Below are positions 17,205-25,750 of a DNA stretch of 64,000 nucleotides, one piece after another (within the stretch, counting starts at the first letter, position 1; every line of letters starts with the position of its first letter). Position numbers and translations under genes: made by a program. The notes under the pieces are model-generated. The model was not told the origin of the DNA and did not search any database. It saw only the letters and a program-made list of their open reading frames with translations. Source of the DNA: JADHUC01 sp964623055 (lineage in GTDB: Bacteria > Planctomycetota > Planctomycetia > Pirellulales > Pirellulaceae); NCBI GenBank assembly GCA_964623055.1, contig CAZURK010000044.1, positions 1 to 64,000 of the forward strand. Direction: 5' to 3'.

Positions 17205-20027
17205 ATGAAGCAAACCTCTCGACGAACAAGCCGGATGCGTACGGCCGCCTGTTCGCTGTCCCTGTGCCTCGCTGCGGCGGCCGTGTTGACCGCCGCTGAT
17301 GCCGACACGAGGCCTGCCGCGGAAGCGGACAGGGATGCGGCCGGGAAGCAACGGCTGGAAGACAAAATCATGGAGGCCGTTCGGGCGTACGCCGAAGCCG
17401 ACGATCACGTGGAGGCCATGTTGGCAGAAATGAAACAGGCCGAAAACGAGTTGGCCCAGTTTCTCAAGAATGCCCAAGAGAAGGGAATCCGGGTGAAGAG
17501 AACGGATCCTGAGTACGAGGCGTTGCTGGGGCGGGCCTCGCCCCGACGAATATGGAGGTACGCCGGCAGAAGGAGCCCGAAGGTCAGGGCTGCGATTGAT
17601 CAGTGGATCGAGCGATATCCGCCCCGGCTCGGACGTGACTTTTTCTACATCGACACGCTGCCGATGGATAATCCCAACATCAAGGTCTTATTCCCAGACC
17701 CGAAAGCCACGACGCCGGAGACGTTCACGCACGTCATCAAAGACGGTGACACCACCTATACGATCGACTATTCGCGTTTCAGCCTGTACACGCACGACTG
17801 CAAATTCCTCTATCCCGCGGGCGATCATCCGTGGGAGCTTGATCCGGCGAAATTCCCCGCCTTCGATCATGGCCCGGACAGGACCTACGTCGGCAAGATA
17901 CACGAATACCCCACGTGGTTTGCCATCGGGTACGTGCGAGAGGATGGCACGGTCCGCGGTTTGATCTACGGCGAGCGACGACAGGAATGGACGGATTTCG
18001 AAGGAACGAGGATCCTCAGACGCCACCTGGATAAGTGCCGTTTCCGAGATGATTACTACACCTATGTGGACATCGAGGTGCCGGCACCCGGTTTCCGGGA
18101 TGGGCCCATCTACGAAATCCCGATTGGAATTGAGATTTCCTACCAGAATCTGCTCAAGTCGAAAGGCAGCATTCCGATCCTGTTCGAAGTGCTGGAAATG
18201 GCGTGGCTGGAAGTCGCAACTGCCTATTGGGGACATTGTCGTATGCACGTCAGGCCGGCACAGGTGGTAGTGAGAACCGGCATGAAGACCTGCCCTCATG
18301 CAACCCGCTTCAAGGATTTCGACGAAACGACGACACCGGTATGGGCAGCCAAGTCGCTCGAACTACCGGAAGAGTATTTTCCCGAGCTTACGGCCGAAGA
18401 AAGGAGTTACGGGCCTGCAAACAACATTGGGCGGCAGGTCTGGCCGAAGGTGTGGCCAGAATTGAAGGTAGACAAGATCATCCATATCAATTTCGGTGCT
18501 GTTGCATCCCTCGGCGGGAACGTGTGTTCGACCCACTTCTACCCGTCAACGCGGTTGAAACCGTATAACAAGATTCCCTGTCGCGAACAAATCCTAACGC
18601 ATACTCTGTTGCACGAGTTCAGCCATACCTATCGTGGAAGGCACTTCACCGGGTACGAGGAAGGATTGACCATGTATGCCCATGGGGGGCACAAGCCGAG
18701 CCCGACCCGGATTGTCGGCAGTCATGTGGTGAAATTCAGAAAGCACCATGAGGACACATACAGGGAGCACAACCGACCTGTGAGAATCGCCACCGATACC
18801 AGCGATGCTCCGTTGCCGCCTTACGCGTCTTTGGAAATGTTGCAGATAGTCAATACGGGCCAAAAGAAGATTGACGTACTAGCGAACGATCATGACTACA
18901 ACGGCGATCCGATCCAGCTCGTTTTTGTGGACAAGACCTCGCGACGGGGAGGCACGGTAACCGTTTCCGCGGACCATACGGTGGTCTATACTCCTCCCGC
19001 GCACAAGATCGGGCTCGACCGTTTCAAGTATCGCATCGCTGACTCGACGGGCTACGAATCCGTCGGCTACGTGATTATCGACCTTGTCAATCCATCGCAG
19101 TATTACTACCCAGGCGGACCGGAAACCGCCGAGTCGCGCGGCTTCACCGGCGCTCAGGTGGCTTTCGTTCCGAGGACGAACCGGAGGAAAGCAACGGCCG
19201 TCGTGGCAGATACTCTGCCCGTGGAAATCATGGTTCCTGAAGCGGGACACTACACGATCGACTTCAAGTTCTTCATCCGAGGTGATTGGAAGGCGGGAGT
19301 TGCCCCCAGGACACATCTCATTTCGGTCAACGGCAAGGCTTTCGAGGAAGTCGTGTTTCACTCGCCCCAACCCACGGACGAATGGAGACGTAAGAAGGTC
19401 TACAACCTTCCGCTGAAGAAGGGCGCGAACACACTGATGATCTCATCGCTTTCGGGTAATAAAGTCAGCGGAAAAGCGATAAGAGGAAACCTGCCGAGTA
19501 CCGCTCCGACCACCTTCCGCAGAATTGCCGTGTCTTCAGCGGGCTCCTATATCATCGGTTTTTCCGGTGCCGGAAGAAACGCGTCTTTCGACCTCATTGA
19601 GTCCGGGGAGTTGTTCAAGACCCACGTCAACGGACTGGAATACGGCTGGAGCAGTGAGAACGCTCCAAGCAGCGCTGGTGCGGTCGGATTCATGGATCGA
19701 CGGGGGCAAGCAACTGGGAACAAATGGGAGATGGTCCTGCCGAACGGTACGTACAACGTGCTGTTGGGATGCAGAGGTGGTGAGTACGGTGCACTGGATT
19801 ACCATGCGTACAAGACCGACATATTTCGAGAAGGTTCGGGCAAGGCCTCAAACGTCAACAACTTCCGAGTCGAGGGAGTGCCTTTTCATGATACGGATGG
19901 CCCGGAGAACATTCTGAACCTGATCGAGCACCAAGTAACGGTCAAAGATGGCAGACTTACTGTTGAAGTTGGCGAAGGCGCTCTGGCCCCTCGGCTTTGC
20001 TACATCAATATCAGTAGAGTCAATTAG
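17205..20027 (+). CDS. Large secreted HExxH protein with Ig-like domain (putative metallopeptidase)
   Basis: A 940-residue secreted protein with signal peptide 1-31 and a helical, possibly coiled-coil stretch at about 46-95. A large region of unrecognised fold follows. A zinc-protease-like motif HEFSH sits at 470-474, with a possible third ligand Glu at 485 or 486 in GYEEGLTMYAHGG. Residues about 560-635 look like a cadherin/VCBS-type Ig domain (VLANDHDYNGDPIQLV, GTVTVSADHTVVYTPP, DRFKYRIADSTG). The last 300 residues are beta-rich, with a NGKAFEEVVF-type carbohydrate-binding look. AAGGAG lies 8 nt before the ATG. Peptidase activity is inferred from the motif; no known family was recognised. 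Confidence 0.7.
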   Translation: MKQTSRRTSRMRTAACSLSLCLAAAAVLTAADADTRPAAEADRDAAGKQRLEDKIMEAVRAYAEADDHVEAMLAEMKQAENELAQFLKNAQEKGIRVKRTDPEYEALLGRASPRRIWRYAGRRSPKVRAAIDQWIERYPPRLGRDFFYIDTLPMDNPNIKVLFPDPKATTPETFTHVIKDGDTTYTIDYSRFSLYTHDCKFLYPAGDHPWELDPAKFPAFDHGPDRTYVGKIHEYPTWFAIGYVREDGTVRGLIYGERRQEWTDFEGTRILRRHLDKCRFRDDYYTYVDIEVPAPGFRDGPIYEIPIGIEISYQNLLKSKGSIPILFEVLEMAWLEVATAYWGHCRMHVRPAQVVVRTGMKTCPHATRFKDFDETTTPVWAAKSLELPEEYFPELTAEERSYGPANNIGRQVWPKVWPELKVDKIIHINFGAVASLGGNVCSTHFYPSTRLKPYNKIPCREQILTHTLLHEFSHTYRGRHFTGYEEGLTMYAHGGHKPSPTRIVGSHVVKFRKHHEDTYREHNRPVRIATDTSDAPLPPYASLEMLQIVNTGQKKIDVLANDHDYNGDPIQLVFVDKTSRRGGTVTVSADHTVVYTPPAHKIGLDRFKYRIADSTGYESVGYVIIDLVNPSQYYYPGGPETAESRGFTGAQVAFVPRTNRRKATAVVADTLPVEIMVPEAGHYTIDFKFFIRGDWKAGVAPRTHLISVNGKAFEEVVFHSPQPTDEWRRKKVYNLPLKKGANTLMISSLSGNKVSGKAIRGNLPSTAPTTFRRIAVSSAGSYIIGFSGAGRNASFDLIESGELFKTHVNGLEYGWSSENAPSSAGAVGFMDRRGQATGNKWEMVLPNGTYNVLLGCRGGEYGALDYHAYKTDIFREGSGKASNVNNFRVEGVPFHDTDGPENILNLIEHQVTVKDGRLTVEVGEGALAPRLCYINISRVN

Positions 20028-20373
20028 ATTCATAGAAGGTGCTGCAGTACGAGTGTCGGGGTGGGGGCGGGCAACCCCACCAGTCGTAGCGACTGAAAAC
20101 CGTTCAGTGGACGAAACTCGATGCAATTCAGCGTGGCGCGATGGAATTGTAACAAGGGAGCGGAAGCATCCCCCTGTAGCTGCCCTTCACCCTGCTTTTC
20201 GCCGTGTCACATACGGTTTTCAATCTGTAACCGTGGATGGCCCCGTCTGCAGAGTGTAGCTTTTCGGGAGCGTGCGTAGGCTGAAGCGAAACCTGCGGCG
20301 GTTGGAGTTTGTCGGATATTGCTTCATGCAGAGACTGACCAATGACTTACACAACCTCGGAGTGGAGGGGAAC
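20028..20373. other. Intergenic region, 346 bp, with a short stem-loop
   Basis: No convincing gene. A stem-loop with a 7-bp GGTGGGG/CCCCACC stem and 8-nt loop lies at 20060-20081, followed by a small CAGTCG/CGACTG hairpin at 20081-20095. These could end transcription of the upstream gene, but no T-run follows. The rest should hold the promoter of the glycerol dehydrogenase gene; no clear -35/-10 pair was seen. Confidence 0.4.
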
Positions 20374-21465
20374 ATGACACAGACGGCTATATTCCCAGGA
20401 CGATACGTTCAAGGCGAAGGCGTTTTGGAGCGTCTCGGCGACGAGGTCACGCGGTTGGGCAGCCGTGCGTTGATCGTTGCCGGGAGGACTGCGGCGCAGG
20501 AGATCGTTCCAGGCTATCTCGACAAGTGGCAAGCGGTTTTTCAAGCTCATGTTGAACCGTTTGGCGGTGAATGCTCGGATCCTGAGATCGAACGCCTTTG
20601 CGCCTTGGCCTCCGAAAAGCAATGCGATGTCATTGTTGGGATGGGCGGCGGCAAGATTATCGATACGGCCAAGGCGGTTGGCCATCTGGCAAATGCACGC
20701 GTAGCCATTGTGCCCACCATCGCGTCGACCGACGCTCCAACAAGTGCCGTGTCGGTAATCTACACTGTCGACGGCGCATTTCAGCGGTATCTGTTTGTGC
20801 CGCGGAATCCAGACCTCGTGCTGGCCGATACCGCGGTGATCGCGCGGGCCCCGGTTCGCTTTCTGGTGGCTGGAATGGGTGACGCGCTGGCGACTTGGTT
20901 CGAGGCGGAATCGTGCCGACAAAGCTATGCTGAGAATCAGTGCGGGGGCAACGGGACGCTCGCCGCCTACGCCATTGCTCGTTTGTGTTACGACACGATT
21001 CTTCAGCACGGAGTGGCGGCGAAGGCGGCATGCGCCGAGGGCGTTGTGACGCCGGCATTGTCGCACGTGGTCGAGGCAAACACGCTGCTCAGCGGACTTG
21101 GCTTCGAAAGCGGTGGGCTTGCTGCTCCGCATTCGATCCACAACGGTTTGACTCGACTCGAAGGCACGCACGACTATTACCACGGCGAAAAGGTGGCCAT
21201 CGGCGTGCTGGCCAGCCTGTTCCTTACCGACCGACCGAAGTCGCTGATCGAAGAAGCCTACGAGTTCTGCGAGTCGGTTGGCCTGCCGACCACGTTGGCC
21301 GATGTGGGCCTTGCCGACGTGACCAACGAAGATCTGATGCTGGTGGCCGAAGGAGCCTGCGCCGAGGGCGAAACGATCTACCATGAACCGTGTCCCGTTT
21401 CCCCAGCCGCGGTGCTGGCCGCGCTCAAAACGGCTGACCGTATCGGCCGGCAGCGGCAAGGTTGA
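20374..21465 (+). CDS. gldA: Glycerol dehydrogenase (iron-containing alcohol dehydrogenase family)
   Basis: Cytoplasmic NAD-dependent enzyme that oxidises glycerol to dihydroxyacetone. The 363-residue product starts TQTAIFPGRYVQGEGVLERLG and has the NAD-binding loop VIVGMGGGKIIDTAKAV. Metal ligands fit the family: Asp in GMGDALATWFEAE, His in AAPHSIHNGLT and His in YYHGEKVAIG. Length is normal for GldA. The ATG at 20374 has GTGGAGGGG just upstream, which decides it over the frame opening at 20272. It stands alone and has no operon partner on the plus strand. Confidence 0.93.
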   Translation: MTQTAIFPGRYVQGEGVLERLGDEVTRLGSRALIVAGRTAAQEIVPGYLDKWQAVFQAHVEPFGGECSDPEIERLCALASEKQCDVIVGMGGGKIIDTAKAVGHLANARVAIVPTIASTDAPTSAVSVIYTVDGAFQRYLFVPRNPDLVLADTAVIARAPVRFLVAGMGDALATWFEAESCRQSYAENQCGGNGTLAAYAIARLCYDTILQHGVAAKAACAEGVVTPALSHVVEANTLLSGLGFESGGLAAPHSIHNGLTRLEGTHDYYHGEKVAIGVLASLFLTDRPKSLIEEAYEFCESVGLPTTLADVGLADVTNEDLMLVAEGACAEGETIYHEPCPVSPAAVLAALKTADRIGRQRQG

Positions 21466-21652
21466 CTACGATCTCGGCTATCGAGGCTACGTCGATGTGC
21501 GTTGCGTCTGAAGACCACGGAATCTTCCGCCATCGCCGTGTTCTCGCTCCCAAACAGCGCGAATCTGCTACAATATCCCATAGGTTCAGTTTGCACGGTC
21601 TCGTCACGTTAAGTGGCGACCAGTCTCTCCGTCTATCGTGGGGGAAGGTCAA

Positions 21653-22717
21653 ATGGAACTCGTTGCCGGTAGCCTGAACGTCGAAGTCGACGAGTACCTG
21701 CACGCTGGATATCTGTCCGCAAGTCCTCGGACTTTCAAAGATTATGGGGCCCATAGTCTCCAGCATGCCAAGACCAACCTGATCGATGTCAAGGCAGCCT
21801 TGCGGCTAGAGAGTGCTGAGAGTCAGTCCACACATCAGCCGACAGCCGAAGTCTCCGTCCGACCGACGGCATTGGCACCGGCTTCCATGGCCAGCGAAGG
21901 CTTTCTGTTGGCGACATTGTTCTTCTTCTTTGCTTATCTCATCGGCCTCTACTATCGCCGCATCCGAAAAATGGAGAAGCCCGGATGGCGTCCTTGGCTA
22001 TTGGCTGTGACGCCACTGCTGGTTGTCGTTGTCGGCTCCTGCGCGTATCAAGTCTATGAAGAGCACCGATTGAATAGCCTTCCTCCGCCATGGACGGGCG
22101 TCCCCGTCGAAGGTTACGAGAACCCGGTGGCGGCAACACAGGCGATCTTGCATGGTTTGGTGGCAAACGCACTTCCAGGAAGCTCGGCGGACGTCAGGGA
22201 ACTGGCCGCAATCCAGCACGAGGTGGCGTTTCCCGTCCCGACCGAGAATTATACGCCCGGCATGTCCTACGCTCAGACAATGTACGGTCGCGATGGGTGG
22301 GGTAGGGAGTTCAAATTCGACCCACTCCCAAAAGGATGCTATCGCATCGTCAGTGCAGGCGCAGACGGATCGCATGGCACGTCGGACGACATCGTTCTGG
22401 TCACGCCCAAGAAGGACGCTGACAACTGGGAGCAATTGGTCAATGGAGTGTACATGCGCCGGATGCCCGGAGATACGTATGCCTGTTTCATTCACCGTGT
22501 CACGCATGCTAACTTCCGCTGGATGGACTCGGCGATGGCTCGGGATCTAACCGGAACAGAGGTGTTCGATACGTTCAGCTTTGATGATCAGTCGCGTGGC
22601 ACAAAGGAGGAACATCCTATTTTGGCTCAACTGAGGGAGCATCAGGAATCCCACCCGCTCGACCAAGAGTCAGATCCGCTGTTTTTCGTCCACATTGCGC
22701 CTACCGAGGATGGTTGA
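21653..22717 (+). CDS. Membrane protein with GspG/pseudopilin-like C-terminal domain
   Basis: 354 aa with two transmembrane helices (about 83-103 and 117-136). The following soluble region includes YGRDGWGREFKFDPLPKG and IVSAGADGSHGTSDDIVL. This is the D-x-W-G-x...S-x-G-A/P-D-G...DDI layout found at the C-terminus of type II secretion major pseudopilins (GspG). It lacks the usual N-terminal pilin helix and prepilin cleavage site. The start at 21653 follows GGGGGAAGG; TACAAT at 21569-21574 is a possible -10 element. Its stop overlaps the start of the CPBP protease by 8 nt, so translation is probably coupled. Role unknown; it could be the substrate or scaffold of the following two enzymes. Confidence 0.7.
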   Translation: MELVAGSLNVEVDEYLHAGYLSASPRTFKDYGAHSLQHAKTNLIDVKAALRLESAESQSTHQPTAEVSVRPTALAPASMASEGFLLATLFFFFAYLIGLYYRRIRKMEKPGWRPWLLAVTPLLVVVVGSCAYQVYEEHRLNSLPPPWTGVPVEGYENPVAATQAILHGLVANALPGSSADVRELAAIQHEVAFPVPTENYTPGMSYAQTMYGRDGWGREFKFDPLPKGCYRIVSAGADGSHGTSDDIVLVTPKKDADNWEQLVNGVYMRRMPGDTYACFIHRVTHANFRWMDSAMARDLTGTEVFDTFSFDDQSRGTKEEHPILAQLREHQESHPLDQESDPLFFVHIAPTEDG

Positions 22718-23444
22718 CGAACCGGCAGCCGCGGCTGGAGAGCATCAATCGCCAACCGATGCCTCTCCCAAAAGACTGATGCGCGAAGCACTGTCGCTTG
22801 CGCTGATCTTGGGTCTTACGCTCGGCGTGTCGGCGCTGGAACGACGCGATCTCATTCCGTGGCAGGGCTATCCGTCGTCCTTGCTTCTTCTGATTCTCTG
22901 TCTGTGGCACTGGAAGCATTTTCGTATTGACCTCCGGCTCTTTCGCCCACAGACACAGCGCCGGGTATTTCCACTCGTTTTCTCTGCCGTGCTTGTGGCG
23001 ACGCTGCTGCTTTTCGCGAATGTACCGCTTTCGCCCAGGGTCGGTTATGCTCCCTCGTACTGGCAGTTGCTGCACTTGATCGTGGTTGTGCCTCTATCCG
23101 AAGAGTTGTATTTCAGGGGATTGCTTCTGGAGCATTTGCGTAGAGGATTCTCTGCCATTCACGCCGTCGTGCTTTGTACGTTGTTGTTTGGTCTTCTCCA
23201 TCTGCCGGCCGGGGCGGGGTTCCTGGCCGGAGGACTTTCGTTGGTCGCGTGTATACTGGTGTTAAGAAACGGCTCGCTCGTCTACGCCTTTCAGCTACAC
23301 GTGGCGTGGAACGCGATGACGCAAATCGCCCGTATCAATGACCGCTCGTCGCGGTGGCTTTGGGCAGCCACGGCATCCGCCATTATCGCCGCGTTGGCGG
23401 CCGGTCTGTTCACTGGACGATCGACTCGTGATTCAACTCCATGA
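22710..23444 (+). CDS. CPBP-family intramembrane metalloprotease
   Basis: 244-residue multi-pass membrane protein of the CPBP (Rce1-like/Abi) family. The catalytic motif EELYFRG puts the glutamates at 131-132 and the arginine at 136, followed by a second motif His in LLFGLLHLPAG (about 164) and a final LHVAWNA motif. It probably cleaves a peptide bond within or next to the membrane. Starts at an ATG overlapping the upstream stop and ends overlapping the radical SAM gene by 17 nt. CPBP proteases often process or export ribosomally made peptides, or confer self-immunity, in bacteriocin clusters. Confidence 0.88.
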   Translation: MVDEPAAAAGEHQSPTDASPKRLMREALSLALILGLTLGVSALERRDLIPWQGYPSSLLLLILCLWHWKHFRIDLRLFRPQTQRRVFPLVFSAVLVATLLLFANVPLSPRVGYAPSYWQLLHLIVVVPLSEELYFRGLLLEHLRRGFSAIHAVVLCTLLFGLLHLPAGAGFLAGGLSLVACILVLRNGSLVYAFQLHVAWNAMTQIARINDRSSRWLWAATASAIIAALAAGLFTGRSTRDSTP

Positions 23445-24813
23445 CCACCTCGAAGCCCGGAAAGCGTCCCTGCACGAAGAGCGTGACGAACGACACCTCT
23501 TCGTCTGGGGAGATCTCGGCCAATGGCTGGTGGTCGACGACGAGGCCGCGATCCTGCTAAAGTGCTTTGCCGAATCACGGTCGGTTGCCGAGGCGTTGAC
23601 GGAATACTCCCGCGCGGTCAACAAGAGTCGCGACGCTGCGGTGCAAGAAGCCTTGCCCGTGGTTGACGCTCTGGTTGAACGGGGAATTCTCGGCTCGCCA
23701 CCGCCATCGCCGTCGCCACCCGAAGAGCGTTTGCGGGTCTCGAACCTGACTTTCAACATCACCAATCAGTGCAATTTGCGCTGTCCTTGGTGCTACAATC
23801 CGCGTTCGGAAGACTGCGAGATCCCAGTTTCTGATCTGATGAACTGGTTGGACAAGGGGGCCGAAGCACTTGACCGCGACGCTGCGTTCATCATTCTCGG
23901 TGGCGAACCTTTTCTCGACGAAGCGCGGTTGCTGTCAACCGTTCAAGAAGTTCGCGAGCGATCGTCCGGCGAGATCCTCGTATCGACCAACGGAACGCTC
24001 CTCGGCGATCAAGCCCCAGGGGAACTTGCTGCGGCCGACGCGACCGTGCAGATCTCTCTCGACAGTCCCTCGCCAGAGCGACACAATGCGATCCGCGGCA
24101 ACCGTGTGTTCGAGCGTGCTGTGTCGACCACCAAGCGACTGATCGATGCAGGCGTACATACCGTTCTTTCCATGGTCTTGACGCAGTCGAGCGAAGAGGA
24201 GCTTGAGGCATACTTCGATCTGGCCGTCGAGATCGGTGCACACGAGGTGCGTTTTGTTCCGCTTCGCCGGATTGGTTGCGGAGTCGACTATTCTGATGTG
24301 GCCCCGGATCTGTACGAGTGTTTTCGAAGACTTGTGGAAATCCTGAGACGAAGGCCCGAACTGGCCCAATTGCTACATCGTGACTTCTTCTCCATCCTCA
24401 TGACCGTGTGTCGCTTCAGCCGCCTCCGCAGCAATTGCGGGATCGGTCGCCGGTGTTTGTTTGTCGATGCCAGCGGAGATATCTTCCCGTGTCCGAATCA
24501 TCGCGGCAGCAAGTATTCCTGCGGCAACGTGAGCACGGCACCCCTTGCCCAGTTACTTGAGGACTCGATGGTGCTAAATGACCTTCGAGGCCGATACCAT
24601 CTCGACGGTATGCCAACGTGTGCGCGGTGTGCGTACCGCTACTGGTGTGCGGGGGACTGCCGTGCCGAAGCCCTTGCCACCACCGGCAGGCCAAACGCGC
24701 CCTCGCCATACTGCGATGCCATCAAAAAAGTAATGACGGAGATGTTCTGGTTGATGGCCGACGGCTGGCAGGGAATGGGCAACCGAGAACAGGTAGTCCG
24801 ACCCTGGAGTTGA
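23428..24813 (+). CDS. Radical SAM/SPASM enzyme with N-terminal PqqD-like domain
   Basis: 461-residue enzyme. Residues about 20-90 resemble a PqqD-type RiPP recognition element (LFVWGDLGQWLVVDDEAAILLKCF, then a helix). The radical SAM core begins LTFNITNQCNLRCPWCY, with the cluster cysteines at 115, 119 and 122, and has the GGEPF motif. The C-terminal SPASM part has many cysteines (CGIGRRCLFVDASGDIFPC, CGNV, CARCAYRYWCAGDC, YC), consistent with auxiliary 4Fe-4S clusters. Such proteins modify peptides, forming thioether, C-C or other crosslinks. The GTG at 23428 is chosen because the domain starts there and it overlaps the CPBP gene; upstream sequence is that gene in another frame. No obvious precursor peptide is visible beside it. 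Confidence 0.9.
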   Translation: MIQLHDHLEARKASLHEERDERHLFVWGDLGQWLVVDDEAAILLKCFAESRSVAEALTEYSRAVNKSRDAAVQEALPVVDALVERGILGSPPPSPSPPEERLRVSNLTFNITNQCNLRCPWCYNPRSEDCEIPVSDLMNWLDKGAEALDRDAAFIILGGEPFLDEARLLSTVQEVRERSSGEILVSTNGTLLGDQAPGELAAADATVQISLDSPSPERHNAIRGNRVFERAVSTTKRLIDAGVHTVLSMVLTQSSEEELEAYFDLAVEIGAHEVRFVPLRRIGCGVDYSDVAPDLYECFRRLVEILRRRPELAQLLHRDFFSILMTVCRFSRLRSNCGIGRRCLFVDASGDIFPCPNHRGSKYSCGNVSTAPLAQLLEDSMVLNDLRGRYHLDGMPTCARCAYRYWCAGDCRAEALATTGRPNAPSPYCDAIKKVMTEMFWLMADGWQGMGNREQVVRPWS

Positions 24814-24875
24814 GATGACTCGTGACGAATCGCAGTTTATAATGGAAGGCCGTTCGGCCTCCTCCGGAGAGAGAC

Positions 24876-25700
24876 ATGTCACAGTCCTCGGTGGCTTGCC
24901 CGCATTGCCAACATCACCTGGCCAATTCTCCCGAATTGGCCGGTCTGGCCGTCAATTGCCCTGAGTGCGGTGGTCAGTGTCTCATGCCTGCGGCGAACCC
25001 AGTTGCAGCCCCTCCGCCGCCTAAGGCCAAACCGGCCGCAGCACGTCCTGCCCCGGCGAAGAACCCAAGACCCGCGGCCCCTGCCACCGCTGGCCCCACC
25101 GTCGCGCCACCTGGTGCGGAAACACCTTTGATCAACACCGACCCTGCCGCGCCCAAAACCAAACGATCGACGCCGCGCGGTCGAAGACGCAAGTCCCCGG
25201 CTTCGGCTTGGGGGCTGGCCGGACTGTTGGTCACACCGGCAATCATCGGTCTTGTCGTTGTGTTGCTGGTCGTTGGGCTGAAGGAGAATAAGAACGCGGA
25301 ACAGCGGTTGTTCGGGACTTGGGAGGTCGATTTGGACGATCTTGCCCGCCAGGGACTGGGCACGGGGGTTGGTGCTGGATTCCACAGCCGCGAAAACCCT
25401 GGCGACGCCCTTCGCGATGCGGGAATCAGGGTCGGCATCCGCTTCCAGAAAGACGGACGTGTCTTCCTGGATTCCCGCGTCCCGGACGAGTCGGAGCGGG
25501 CGTGGGGTAGCTGGAAAGTGGTGCGATCCAAGAAGACATCGATGCGAGTTTCGATCGACTGGGACGACGAATTCGGACGCGAACTCGTCGACATCGAGTT
25601 TCTATCCCAGGATCGTTATAGGGCGAAATCCACTGCGCTCTTTGACCGCACCACGCTGGTTTATCAACGCCTCGAGCCCCCCAGCACGGCTAACAAGTAA
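24876..25700 (+). CDS. Zinc-ribbon, single-TM protein with lipocalin-like C-terminal domain
   Basis: 274 aa. N-terminal CPHC...CPEC zinc ribbon (residues 8-33), a Pro/Ala-rich linker to about 90, a basic patch, one transmembrane helix (about 110-133), and a C-terminal region (LFGTWEVDLDDL, IRFQKDGRVFLDSR, WGSWKVV, SIDWDD, VDIEFLSQDRYRA) with the strand pattern of small lipocalin-like domains. This architecture is common in planctomycetes. GGAGAGAGAC precedes the ATG, and a possible -10 (TATAAT, 24838-24843) lies 33 bp upstream, without a well-spaced -35. It may be a separate unit from the radical SAM gene 62 bp upstream. Confidence 0.75.
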   Translation: MSQSSVACPHCQHHLANSPELAGLAVNCPECGGQCLMPAANPVAAPPPPKAKPAAARPAPAKNPRPAAPATAGPTVAPPGAETPLINTDPAAPKTKRSTPRGRRRKSPASAWGLAGLLVTPAIIGLVVVLLVVGLKENKNAEQRLFGTWEVDLDDLARQGLGTGVGAGFHSRENPGDALRDAGIRVGIRFQKDGRVFLDSRVPDESERAWGSWKVVRSKKTSMRVSIDWDDEFGRELVDIEFLSQDRYRAKSTALFDRTTLVYQRLEPPSTANK

Positions 25701-25750
25701 GCCGTGCCACGCGCCTGCACACAAGGCACAGCCAAGGAAGGAAACTGCAC

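Noticed and set aside
24810..24843. Promoter TTGAGA/TATAAT before the zinc-ribbon gene
   Set aside because: The spacing of about 22 bp is too long for a typical sigma-70 promoter; only the -10-like box is noted in the gene entry.
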